The notes under the pieces were generated by a model, which saw only the letters and a list, made by a program, of their open reading frames with translations, did not search any database and was not told the origin of the DNA. Shown one piece after another: positions 34,392-42,327 of a DNA stretch of 64,000 nt (position 1 is the first letter of the stretch; each line of letters begins with the position of its first letter). Origin of the DNA: Rhodanobacter ginsengisoli (GTDB taxonomy: Bacteria; Pseudomonadota; Gammaproteobacteria; Xanthomonadales; Rhodanobacteraceae); the NCBI RefSeq assembly GCF_042657065.1, contig NZ_JBHSNF010000001.1, positions 1,054,001 through 1,118,000 of the forward strand, written 5' to 3'. Both the position numbers and the translations under genes were made by a program.

Positions 34392-34404
34392 TCGGGCCGG
34401 GTGG

Positions 34405-35280
34405 TCACGGGGTGCGTTCGACCGCCACGCCCAGCCGTTCGAGTTGCGCCTGCACGCTGTCCGGTCCGGCCAGATGGGCGGCGCCGACGGCGATGAAGAC
34501 GGTGCCGGGCTGCTGCAGCATGGCGGCGATCTTCCCGGCCCAGGTCTGGTTGCGCTGCACCAGCAGGCGCTTGTACAGCGCGGGCTCCTTCTGCCGCATG
34601 TCCTCGTCTTCAATCCGGGCGATCCCGGCGGTATCGCCGGTCTTCCAGGCGTCGACCAGTTCGGTGAGCTCGGTCGGTGCCTTGCCGGCTTCACGCACGG
34701 CCGAACGCAGGAAGGCCAGTTGCACCGGCTGCGACATGTCGGCCAGAAAGTGGATCTGCTGCTCTGCCGTTTCCAGTCCGACGACCGGCTTGCCGGCCCC
34801 GAGCATCTGCGCCGTCAGCTGCTTGTCCACGCCGTGCTGCGGATCCAGTCCCGCCTTGAGCAGCGGCGCCGTTGCCAGGGTCAGCGCGGCCAGCCATGGC
34901 CGCATCATGCCGAGCGTCTGCATGCCGCCCGGCACGCCGGCCAGATCGGCCGCCGTCTTCAGCCGGCGCAACTCCGACGGGTCGAGCAGGTCGGTGAGCG
35001 GATGCGCCGCGTCCAGTCCGTAGCGCATCACCAGCGCGGCCATGTTGGCCTGGTCGTCGTCGGTCAGCTCGATGTACAGCGTGCGGCTGTCCGACAGCGC
35101 GTGGTCCAGCGCCGGGTAGTGCCACGCGGTGTCGTTCGGCAGCAGGTGCACGGTCCCGAACAGGTAGATCGTGGTGTCGGCGTCCCTGACCACCCACAGC
35201 GCGGGTTTCGCCAGGGCCGGAAGGCTGGCGAGCAGCAGGACGAGGCAGATCAGCAGGCGTGCGTGCAGGGTGGGTTTCAT
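34405..35280 (-). CDS. TraB/GumN family protein
   Basis: This 291-residue protein has a signal peptide (LHARLLICLVLLLASLPALA, then KPALW). The TraB/GumN core follows, with the first motif TIYLFGTVHLLPND, a middle region (LGMMRPWLAALTLATAPLLK, then HGVDKQLTAQ) and the closing FIAVGAAHLAGPDSV. The paired GTVH and GAAH His motifs are typical of this putative metallo-hydrolase superfamily. It is likely periplasmic; the substrate is unknown. The start is ATG 35280. Confidence 0.9.
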   Translation of the reverse strand: MKPTLHARLLICLVLLLASLPALAKPALWVVRDADTTIYLFGTVHLLPNDTAWHYPALDHALSDSRTLYIELTDDDQANMAALVMRYGLDAAHPLTDLLDPSELRRLKTAADLAGVPGGMQTLGMMRPWLAALTLATAPLLKAGLDPQHGVDKQLTAQMLGAGKPVVGLETAEQQIHFLADMSQPVQLAFLRSAVREAGKAPTELTELVDAWKTGDTAGIARIEDEDMRQKEPALYKRLLVQRNQTWAGKIAAMLQQPGTVFIAVGAAHLAGPDSVQAQLERLGVAVERTP

Positions 35281-35441
35281 GCCGCCAGTGTCACGGCAAG
35301 CGACGACCGAATTCAATCCCGGTTCGATGATGATGCGGTCGGGGCCACGGCGGCTTCGGCGTCATGAGCGCGTCGTGCGGACCGGCGTGGAGCCTGCGCA
35401 CCATGTCGGCGTCCCGATTCCCGCGGCGGGCGCGCAGGCCG

Positions 35442-36560
35442 TCAGCGCGGCACGCGATAGCCGCCGGGGACGCCGCGCGGGCTCAGGGTGATCTGCCACA
35501 GCTGGTCGCGGCGACTGCGGAACACCGCGGCGGAAACGGCCAGGTAGTAACGCCACATGCGCCGGAAGCGCTCGTCGTAGCGGGTCGACAGGGCCGGCCA
35601 GGCGGCATCGATGTTGGCCTGCCACGCGGTCAGCGTGCGATCGTAGTCCGCGCCGAAGTTGTGCCAGTCCTCGACCACGAACAGGTCCTCCAGCGCGGCG
35701 GCGACCTGGCTGGCGGCGGGGATCATCGAGTTCGGGAAGATGTACTTCTCGATCCACGCGTCGGTCTGTGCCGGCGCGCTGTTGCTGCCGATCGTATGCA
35801 GCAGCGAGAGCCCGTCGTCCTTCAGGCAGCGGCGCACGGTCTCGAAATAGGTGCGGTAGTTCTTGCCGCCCACGTGCTCGAACATGCCGATCGAATAGAC
35901 CGCGTCGAAGTGATCGCTGATGTCGCGGTAATCCTGCAGGCGGATCTCGATCGGCAGGCCGGCGCACAGCTCGCGTGCGTAGTCGGCCTGCTCCTGCGAC
36001 ACGGTGATGCCGACGCCCTCGATGCCGTAGCGCTCGGCTGCGTATTTCAGCGCCTCGCCCCAGCCGCAGCCGATGTCCAGCACGCGCTGGCCGGTCTTCA
36101 GCTGCAACTTGCGGCAAACCAGGTCGAGCTTGGCCGCCTGGGCATCGTCTAGGTTGTCGGCCCTGGCCCAGTAGCCGCAGGAATACACCAGCCGACGCCC
36201 CAGCATCGCCTGGAACAGGTCATTGCCGAGATCGTAATGGACCTTGCCGATCTCGAACGCGCGCTCGCCGCGCTGCAGGTTGATGAAGCGGGCCTTGAGA
36301 TGGGCGAGCAGGGTGTCCAGGGTCTTCAGTTCCTGATCCAGTCCCGCGGTAAGCAGTCGCGTGCACAGGCCGGGCAGGTCGTCGGCGTCCCACCACCCAT
36401 CCATGTAGGCTTCGCCCAGACCGAGCGAGCCATGGGCGAACACCCGGGCATACAGGCGTTCGTCGTGCACACGCAGGTCGATCGACGAGTCGCCATCGAT
36501 GCGGATGCCGGCCTGTTCCAGCAGCTCGCTGGCGCGATTCTTCAGATCGTCCTGACTCAT
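35442..36560 (-). CDS. cfa: Cyclopropane-fatty-acyl-phospholipid synthase
   Basis: This 372-residue protein methylenates double bonds of membrane phospholipid acyl chains using S-adenosylmethionine. Its N-terminal domain (LGLGEAYMDGWWDADDLPGL) presents lipid. The catalytic part has HYDLGNDLFQAMLG, YSCGYW, SAM motif VLDIGCGWGEALKYAA, and IGMFEHVGGKNYRTYFETVR. The C-terminal segment contains WHNFGADYDRTLTAWQ. The length matches E. coli Cfa (382). The start is ATG 36560. It lies 49 bases after the DUF190 gene and may be transcribed from the riboswitch-controlled promoter, though a separate promoter is equally possible. Confidence 0.96.
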   Translation of the reverse strand: MSQDDLKNRASELLEQAGIRIDGDSSIDLRVHDERLYARVFAHGSLGLGEAYMDGWWDADDLPGLCTRLLTAGLDQELKTLDTLLAHLKARFINLQRGERAFEIGKVHYDLGNDLFQAMLGRRLVYSCGYWARADNLDDAQAAKLDLVCRKLQLKTGQRVLDIGCGWGEALKYAAERYGIEGVGITVSQEQADYARELCAGLPIEIRLQDYRDISDHFDAVYSIGMFEHVGGKNYRTYFETVRRCLKDDGLSLLHTIGSNSAPAQTDAWIEKYIFPNSMIPAASQVAAALEDLFVVEDWHNFGADYDRTLTAWQANIDAAWPALSTRYDERFRRMWRYYLAVSAAVFRSRRDQLWQITLSPRGVPGGYRVPR

Positions 36561-36609
36561 GCCTTGCCTCGCATTGGAAGGGGAGGGGAGAGAATGCCGC
36601 CGGTACGGC

Positions 36610-36948
36610 CTAGCTCTTGCCGAGCACGGCGAAGCTGGTCGGCGAACGCGCATACACGACGTCCACCCCGGCGTCGCGAACTACCTGCAGCAGTTGCTCG
36701 GCCTGTTCCTCGCGCAGCAGGAACTCGACCTTGACGGCAAGGTCGTCGGTCAGCTCGAAGAACTGTTCCTCGTGCAATACGCCATGGCGTCCGAAGCAGG
36801 CGATCGCGCGGAACGCCGAGCCGCCGCCGATGCCGTGGTGGCGGGCCTGGGTCAGCAGCCATTCGGACAGCAGCATGCCGTCGTGCCTGGCGCGCAGGTG
36901 GCAGTAGAAATACAGATGTACGCCTTGCTGCAGCGTCTCCTGGTTCAT
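36610..36948 (-). CDS. DUF190 family protein linked to CrcB
   Basis: This 112-residue protein of the DUF190 (PF02641-type) family has LYFYCHLRARHDGMLLSEWL and GIGGGSAFRAIACFGRHG, then the EEQFFELTDDLAVKVEFLL strand. It is a ferredoxin-like fold similar to PII-type proteins. It starts 13 bases after the crcB stop, on the same strand. The family is repeatedly found beside fluoride exporters and under fluoride riboswitches, which supports a role in fluoride tolerance, but the molecular role is not known. Confidence 0.88.
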   Translation of the reverse strand: MNQETLQQGVHLYFYCHLRARHDGMLLSEWLLTQARHHGIGGGSAFRAIACFGRHGVLHEEQFFELTDDLAVKVEFLLREEQAEQLLQVVRDAGVDVVYARSPTSFAVLGKS

Positions 36949-36961
36949 GCGCTTCTCCGGA

Positions 36962-37354
36962 TCAGTGGCGCAGCACGTTGCGGGTAAGAGCGAGGCCCAC
37001 GATGGTCATCGCCAGCGAACCGGTGACGTGGACCAGCACGTGCCCGCTGAACCACAGGTACTGCTGGCGCAACAGCAGCGTGGTGGCCTCGGCCGAGAAC
37101 GTGGAGAACGTGGTCAGGCCACCCAGGAAGCCGGTCATGACGAACAGCCTCAGTTCCGGCGAAAGCGCCTGGAAATGGCTGAACAGGCCGAGCGCGCAGC
37201 CCATCAGCAATCCGCCGGTAAGGTTGGCGGCCAGCGTGCCCAGCGGCAGGGTGGGAAACAACGGGTTGAGCAGGAAACCCAATCCCCAGCGCAGCCAGCA
37301 TCCGACGGCTCCGCCAAGCCCTATTGCAACGAATCCGGTATAGCCCACGAGCAC
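36962..37354 (-). CDS. crcB: Fluoride channel/exporter CrcB (Fluc)
   Basis: This 130-residue protein has four hydrophobic helices. It forms a dual-topology dimer that lets fluoride leave the cytoplasm. Family hallmarks are GLGGAVGCWLRWGLG in helix 1, the PLGTLAANLTGGLLMG Asn-containing helix 2 and GFLGGLTTFSTFSAE in helix 3, holding the phenylalanine-box and Thr/Ser residues. The start is GTG at 37354, four bases after AGGAGA. A fluoride riboswitch lies upstream at about 37425-37515. Confidence 0.95.
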   Translation of the reverse strand: MLVGYTGFVAIGLGGAVGCWLRWGLGFLLNPLFPTLPLGTLAANLTGGLLMGCALGLFSHFQALSPELRLFVMTGFLGGLTTFSTFSAEATTLLLRQQYLWFSGHVLVHVTGSLAMTIVGLALTRNVLRH

Positions 37355-37424
37355 GTCTCCTGACAGAACTGAGGTGTCCGGTTGCCGCGGCGGCAGCCAC
37401 GCCTGCGCCGCCGGAAGCCGGTGG

Positions 37425-37515
37425 TGCAGGCATCATCAACCTCGTCGCGATGGCACGTGAGGTGGTTTGTTCCAGGCGCTCGGAGGTATCCCGGAGCAGG
37501 AGGCATGCCATCTCC
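37425..37515 (-). promoter_or_regulatory. Fluoride (crcB) riboswitch aptamer
   Basis: Reading the minus strand from 37515, the RNA begins GGAGATGGCATGCCTCC, followed by AACAAACC. A hairpin follows whose ACCTC and GAGGT arms flank a loop, and then TGATGATGCCTGCA. These blocks and their order match the published crcB/fluoride aptamer (GGAGAUGGCAU, AACAAACC pseudoknot, UGAUGAUGCC), and the gene downstream is crcB. About 70 bases separate the aptamer from the GTG. A GGCGGC/GCCGCC stem there has no T-run, so control may act on translation. The apical loops are longer than the classical minimal version. Confidence 0.88.
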
Positions 37516-37602
37516 CGTGCGGCCATCCTAGTCGATCTGCCTGCCTTGCCGTCAAGCCGGGGCCTTATACTGCATGGCCTTGTCGCACTGATCCCGGACG
37601 CC

Positions 37603-38871
37603 ATGAACCCAACCCATCGCACCGTGCGGCGCAGCCTGCCCTGGCTGCTGGCCGCGCTGTCGATGATCGGCCCGTTCTCGATCGACGCGGTGTTTCCGTC
37701 GTTCCCGCTGATCGGCACGCACTTCGGCGTGGATGCGGCCGCGCTGCAGCAGCTGATCAGCGTGTACCTGGTCACCTACGCGGCGATGAGCCTGTTTCAC
37801 GGCGCGATCTCCGATGCGATCGGACGCAAGCCGGTGATCATCACCGGCATGCTGGTGTACGCGCTGGCTTCGGCGGGTGCGGCATCGTCGACCTCGTTCG
37901 CCATGCTGCTGGCGTGCCGCGGCCTGCAGGGCATGTGCGCGGGAGCGGGTCTGGTGGTCGGGCGTGCGTTGATCCGCGACAGCCTGCAGGGTGCCGCCGC
38001 ACAACAGATGATGTCGCGGGTGATGATGATTTTCGGGGTGGCCCCGGTGATCGCTCCGATGGTCGGCGCACAGTTGCTGGCGCTGAGCGGCTGGCACGGC
38101 ATCTTCTGGGTGCTGACCGGATTCACCGCGCTGTTGTCGCTGGCCTTGCTGTTGCTGCTGGACGAGACGCATCCGCCGGAGCGCCGCACCCGGTTCGCGC
38201 CACGGCACCTGCTGGCGAGCTACGCCTCGTTCCACCGCGATCGCGTGTTCTGGCCGCTGCTGATTTCCAGCTCGGTCAACTTTGCCGGGCTGTTTCTCTA
38301 CATCGCCTCGGCTCCGCGCATCGTGCGCGGGCTGTTGCACCTGTCGGCACAGGGGTTTCCCTGGCTGTTCGTCCCGGTGGTGACCGGCCTGGTCGGCGGC
38401 GCGTGGCTGTCCGGCCGGATGGCCGGGCACGCCAGCGTGCGTTTCACCCTGAACCTGGGTTATGCCGCGCTGTTGCTGGCCTGCGCCGCGCACCTCGCGC
38501 TGGCGTGGGCGTTCCCGCAGCCCAGCCTGCCATGGTCGATGCTGCCGCTGATCCTGCACGGCATCGGGGTGCAACTGGCGTTTCCGACCTTGACGCTGTT
38601 GCTGCTGGATCGCTTTCCGAACCAGCGCGGCGGGATTTCGTCGGTGCAGGCCTTCGCCAGCCTGTTGCTGTGCAGTGTGGTGGCCGGCGTGCTGTCGCCG
38701 CTGCTGTCCGCCAGCATGATGCATCTGGCACTGGGTGCCTCGGCGCTGACCCTGGTCGGCACGGCGGCGTGGTGGCGTTACTGCAGCATCACCCGGCGCC
38801 CGCTGGAGCAGTCGCTGGCGAATCAGGATGCCGGGGTGGTGATGCAGACCGAGATCGTCGAGCCGCGCTGA
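37603..38871 (+). CDS. Bcr/CflA family MFS drug exporter
   Basis: This 422-residue protein with 12 hydrophobic segments belongs to the major facilitator superfamily. Features are the DHA1 loop motif GAISDAIGRKPVIITGMLVY between helices 2 and 3, and CRGLQGMCAGAGLVVGRALI in helix 4-5 with the Bcr-type RALIRD. It probably exports drugs or metabolites with proton antiport; bicyclomycin and sulfonamide are known substrates of the family. The ATG at 37603 fits a natural cytosolic N-terminus. It is divergent from the crcB riboswitch transcript. Confidence 0.92.
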   Translation: MNPTHRTVRRSLPWLLAALSMIGPFSIDAVFPSFPLIGTHFGVDAAALQQLISVYLVTYAAMSLFHGAISDAIGRKPVIITGMLVYALASAGAASSTSFAMLLACRGLQGMCAGAGLVVGRALIRDSLQGAAAQQMMSRVMMIFGVAPVIAPMVGAQLLALSGWHGIFWVLTGFTALLSLALLLLLDETHPPERRTRFAPRHLLASYASFHRDRVFWPLLISSSVNFAGLFLYIASAPRIVRGLLHLSAQGFPWLFVPVVTGLVGGAWLSGRMAGHASVRFTLNLGYAALLLACAAHLALAWAFPQPSLPWSMLPLILHGIGVQLAFPTLTLLLLDRFPNQRGGISSVQAFASLLLCSVVAGVLSPLLSASMMHLALGASALTLVGTAAWWRYCSITRRPLEQSLANQDAGVVMQTEIVEPR

Positions 38872-38889
38872 CGCCTGGAGCAAGGCGCG

Positions 38890-40041
38890 TCATGCGGGTG
38901 GCGATGGCCGGGCAGGGTGGTTCGTCGAGTCCGGCACGACGGCATCCACCGACATCAGGACGGTCGCCCGGGCGAGCGCCCTGACCAGCGAGGGCGAACG
39001 GTAGCCGGCGTCGGCGAGCCAGCGATGCCAGACCGAGTCGTCCACTTTTTCGTTGACGCCGTTGCCCAGCATGCGATCGAACGGCGGCTTGAATTCCTTG
39101 TAGATGCCGCCCATGAATTCCGCGTACGAATTGCGCGGCACGCCGGTGCAGGCGTCGCTGGCGGGAACCAGCAGTTCCGTGCAGGCCAGCCCTGCGGCGA
39201 CGGCCTTGCGCTGCAACCATGCCAGCGGCAGGTCGGGCAGTGGATCGGGGCGGCGCCCCGCGCCGTCGCGCGCGTTGCCGCCGCCGACATCGGCATGCGA
39301 ACCGATGAACCAGCGCTGCTCGATCTCGATCTGCTCGAGCTTCTTCGAGGTGAGCGTCTCGCCGGGCTTCAGCGTGTAGGGATTTCGCGTCCATACCGTC
39401 GGGGCGAAGTCGGGGCGATGTTCGTCCAGCGCCAGTGCCTGATAGGCGTACTTGACGATCTTGCTGAGTTCGGTGTCGTGGAATTGGTAGTGCGAGCGGG
39501 CGTAGGGAAACCACGAGGCGGTATCCGGAATGCCGAGCGAGCCGACCGTGTCCCATACGCCGATGAAGTGGATCTCGACCTCGATCGAATGGCCGGCGCG
39601 GAAAGCCACGGCGGCCGGATCATCCGGTTTGCTGGCGACGTCGCGGTAGAAATCGTAGGCATGCGAGATGTCGGCCCCCGGGACGCTGCCGTCGGCGTGG
39701 CGCCGGAGCAGACCGCACTTGCGGATCAGGCCGCCTAGGCTGCGCGCGGTGTAGGCGCCGCGGCTGAAGCCGAACAGGTAGAGCTCGTCGCCGGGCTGCC
39801 ATGTCTCGCACAGCCAGCGATAGCCGTCGAGCACGTTGCCGGACAGGCCGTAGCCGAACGCGCCGCCGAGCAGATGGGCCAGGCCCCGCGACACGCCGAC
39901 GCCGGGGATGTAGTTGACGAGCTGCCCGGTGCCGGCGGGGTCGCGCGGCGCGATCCACCGGCGCAGGCGTTCCACGTTGGTGTTCGACTCGGGCTTGTTC
40001 CAGGTGCCGTCGAACAGCAGCACAAGCCTTCGGGTGGCCAT
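38890..40041 (-). CDS. DUF2235/Tle1-like alpha/beta hydrolase
   Basis: This 383-residue protein matches DUF2235, the domain of type VI lipase effector family Tle1 and of non-secreted relatives. It starts RLVLLFDGTWNKPESNTNVE and carries the nucleophile elbow YLFGFSRGAYTARSLGGLI (GxSxG). The segments HFIGVWDTVGSLGIP and WFIGSHADVGGG hold the probable catalytic Asp and His. No VgrG, PAAR or immunity-like gene is beside it, so a role as a secreted effector is only a possibility. It could be a cytosolic or envelope hydrolase. The start is ATG 40041. Confidence 0.88.
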   Translation of the reverse strand: MATRRLVLLFDGTWNKPESNTNVERLRRWIAPRDPAGTGQLVNYIPGVGVSRGLAHLLGGAFGYGLSGNVLDGYRWLCETWQPGDELYLFGFSRGAYTARSLGGLIRKCGLLRRHADGSVPGADISHAYDFYRDVASKPDDPAAVAFRAGHSIEVEIHFIGVWDTVGSLGIPDTASWFPYARSHYQFHDTELSKIVKYAYQALALDEHRPDFAPTVWTRNPYTLKPGETLTSKKLEQIEIEQRWFIGSHADVGGGNARDGAGRRPDPLPDLPLAWLQRKAVAAGLACTELLVPASDACTGVPRNSYAEFMGGIYKEFKPPFDRMLGNGVNEKVDDSVWHRWLADAGYRSPSLVRALARATVLMSVDAVVPDSTNHPARPSPPA

Positions 40042-40334
40042 GGTGCGCTCCAGCGCGATGCGGTCGGGATCGCCTCGAGCCGACTTTAGGTCGGGCCGGA
40101 CCGCGAGGCCAGTGCTTCAGGTCCGGTTGCGGGCCGCCTCGACGGGCTTGCCGGCTTGCCGCATTTCGCCGGACAAGTGGTGACGGCATCGGCTCGTGAG
40201 CGGTCGGCCATGCCGGGCGGGTCGTTGGGCCCCCGGTCCACCCGGAATTGACGGGCGCTTGACCGGGCACGATGGAAGGTACGCGTGCGGTTGCCATGCC
40301 GACCGGCCCACCATCTGTCCGAAGGAGCCATGCC

Positions 40335-40562
40335 ATGCCGTACAAGACCATCAGCGAGCTGCCGGATGCCGTGCGCGCTCACCTGCCCGAACACGCGCAG
40401 GAAATTTACCGGGGCGCATTCAACGGCGCATGGGATGCGTATGCGGACAGGGACGATCGGCGCGGCGATGAGTCGCGCGAGGAGGCTGCGCACAAGGTCG
40501 CCTGGGCCGCAGTGAAGAAGAAGTACCGCAAGGGCGACGACGGCAACTGGCACGCGAGTTAG
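40335..40562 (+). CDS. ChaB family protein
   Basis: This 75-residue protein starts at ATG 40335, eight bases after AAGGAG. MPYKTISELPDAVRAHLPEH and AQEIYRGAFNGAWDAY, then EEAAHKVAWAAVKKKYRKG, is the full ChaB pattern (E. coli ChaB is 76 residues). ChaB was named as a regulator of the ChaA cation antiporter, but no chaA is nearby, and the role of stand-alone ChaB is unclear. It converges on the metalloprotease-like gene. Confidence 0.92.
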   Translation: MPYKTISELPDAVRAHLPEHAQEIYRGAFNGAWDAYADRDDRRGDESREEAAHKVAWAAVKKKYRKGDDGNWHAS

Positions 40563-40565
40563 CCG

Positions 40566-40582
40566 ACGCCCGATCAGGGCGT
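40566..40582. terminator. Possible bidirectional terminator hairpin
   Basis: The arms ACGCCC and GGGCGT flank a 5-base loop between the convergent chaB and HExxH genes. It overlaps the end of the latter and has no T-run, so it is only a weak candidate. Confidence 0.25.
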
Positions 40583-41083
40583 GGCCGGAATCAGCCCGCG
40601 CGCCTGCAGAAATTCCCTGGCCTCGCCGGCGTCCCGCTCGAACCACGCCCGCGTCGAGCCGAGCCGGAACGAATAGCCCCAGGCATCCATGTCCGTCATC
40701 AGCCGCTCGCGTCCCACCCCGGGCAGCTGATCGGCCAGCACGATCTGCAGATAGCAGGTTGCATCCTCCTCCTCGATCGAGTCGGTGGCGTCGGTATGCA
40801 CGCGCAGGCGCCGTTCCGCCGGCAGCACGATCAGATGCCCTGCCTCGTGCAGCAGCGAATGCACCGGGGTGTCGTCGCGCGCGTAGACGGTGTTGCCGAT
40901 GATGCCGGCCTCCTCGTCGCCCCAGAAGCTGCCGGGTATGGCTTCACCCGCAGGGACACGCTGCAACTGCAGGTCAAAGCGGGCGAGCAGGGCGGCGGGC
41001 GCGTCGAATCCGATCTGGCCGACCCGCATGACGGTGGCGGCGAGGTCGCTGGACTCGGAATGGGGGGCGGTGGGGGAAGGCAT
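40574..41083 (-). CDS. Small zincin-like (HExxH) protein
   Basis: This 169-residue protein carries a clear HExxH motif at VHSLLHEAGHLIVLP. About 25 residues later, SIEEEDATCYLQIVLAD could supply the third (glutamate) zinc ligand, as in gluzincins. The rest includes FWGDEEAGIIGNTVYARDDT and a C-terminal DMDAWGYSFRLGSTRAWFER. There is no signal peptide, so it is probably cytosolic. I recognise no named family. It lies 101 bases downstream of minE on the same strand. The start at 41083 is chosen because the longer frame is unlike protein. Confidence 0.72.
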   Translation of the reverse strand: MPSPTAPHSESSDLAATVMRVGQIGFDAPAALLARFDLQLQRVPAGEAIPGSFWGDEEAGIIGNTVYARDDTPVHSLLHEAGHLIVLPAERRLRVHTDATDSIEEEDATCYLQIVLADQLPGVGRERLMTDMDAWGYSFRLGSTRAWFERDAGEAREFLQARGLIPATP

Positions 41084-41184
41084 GGGCTTGCGCACGGTGC
41101 GCACAGGTCGGTGAGGCGGGAGAACGGGGCCGGGCGACACCTGCTCGCCCGGCCGATCATGCGGCGACAACGGTGCGGGAACGC

Positions 41185-41469
41185 TCAGCCGGTCTTGGCC
41201 TCGTCCTTGGCCGCCTGCTTGCCATCCGGCAGGGTGACCGAGAGCTCGAGAATCTCATGGCCGCTGTCGCGCTCGAAGTTGATGTTGATCGCATCGAGAT
41301 CGACGTGGACATACTTCTTGATCACTTCGAGCAACTCGTTGCGCATCATCGGCAGGTAGTCCGGCGCGCCGCGGCTGGAACGCTCCTGCGCCACGATGAT
41401 GCGCAGGCGTTCCCGTGCCACCGTGGCGGTGGCTTCCGGCTTGCGCTTCAGGAAATCAAGAATACCCAT
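41185..41469 (-). CDS. minE: Cell division topological specificity factor MinE
   Basis: This 94-residue protein starts at ATG 41469, five bases after the minD stop. The N-terminal membrane/MinD-contact region reads MGILDFLKRKPEATATVARE, RLRIIVAQERSS, and the dimer domain YLPMMRNELLEVIKKYVHVD follows with INFERDSG. MinE stimulates MinD ATPase and drives the pole-to-pole oscillation that keeps MinC away from mid-cell. It is last in the GNAT-minC-minD-minE unit. Confidence 0.97.
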   Translation of the reverse strand: MGILDFLKRKPEATATVARERLRIIVAQERSSRGAPDYLPMMRNELLEVIKKYVHVDLDAININFERDSGHEILELSVTLPDGKQAAKDEAKTG

Positions 41470-41474
41470 CGTGA

Positions 41475-42290
41475 TCAACCTCCGAAGACGCGCTGGAGAA
41501 AGCCCTTCCTGGGCACGTCGATGAAGCGCAACGGGCGTTCTTCACCGAGGATGCGAGCCACCGTGTCGCTGTAGGCCTGACCGGCGTGTGAATTGACATC
41601 GACGATCACCGGGATGCCGTTGTTGGAGGCGGTCAGCACGTTTTCCGACTCGGGGATCACGCCGACCACCTCGATGCCGAGGATTTCCTCGACATCCTTG
41701 ACGCTGAGCATTTCGCCGATGGCGACACGGGCAGGGTTGTAGCGGGTCAGCAGCAGGTGCTGGGTGACCGGACCCTCGCCGCGCTCGGCGCGCCGGGTCT
41801 TGCTGGCGAGCAGGCCCAGGATGCGATCGGAGTCGCGCACCGAGGAGACCTCGGGGTTGACCACCACGACCGCGTGGTCGGCGAAGTACATCGCCAGATG
41901 GGCGCCTTTCTCGATGCCGGCCGGCGAGTCGCACACGACGTAGTCGAAACCGTCCTCGGACAGGCCGTCGAGCACCTTCTCGACGCCCTCCTGGGTCAAG
42001 GCGTCCTTGTCGCGGGTCTGGCTGGCGGCCAGCACGAACAGGTTGTCGTGGCGCTTGTCCTTGATCAGCGACTGCTTCAGCGTGGCTTCGCCGTGCACGA
42101 CGTTGATGAAGTCATACACCACGCGCCGCTCGCAACCCATGATCAGGTCCAGGTTGCGCAGGCCGACGTCGAAGTCGATCACCGCGACTTTCTTGCCGGC
42201 CATGGCCAGGCCGGTGGCGAGCGAGGCGCTGGTCGTCGTCTTGCCGACGCCGCCTTTGCCGGAAGTGACAACGATAATCTCAGCAGTCAA
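41475..42290 (-). CDS. minD: Septum-site determining ATPase MinD
   Basis: This 271-residue ParA/MinD-type ATPase has a deviant Walker A motif at residues 11-19 (GKGGVGKTT), switch I/II DFDVGLRNLDLIMG and VVCDSPAGIEKGAH, and a C-terminal amphipathic helix (KGFLQRVFGG) for membrane binding. It recruits MinC to the membrane and is released by MinE. The length matches E. coli MinD (270). It starts 37 bases after the minC stop. Confidence 0.98.
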   Translation of the reverse strand: MTAEIIVVTSGKGGVGKTTTSASLATGLAMAGKKVAVIDFDVGLRNLDLIMGCERRVVYDFINVVHGEATLKQSLIKDKRHDNLFVLAASQTRDKDALTQEGVEKVLDGLSEDGFDYVVCDSPAGIEKGAHLAMYFADHAVVVVNPEVSSVRDSDRILGLLASKTRRAERGEGPVTQHLLLTRYNPARVAIGEMLSVKDVEEILGIEVVGVIPESENVLTASNNGIPVIVDVNSHAGQAYSDTVARILGEERPLRFIDVPRKGFLQRVFGG

Positions 42291-42327
42291 GGGCCCATCT
42301 CCGCATGATTGTTCTTGTTGTAGGTAA

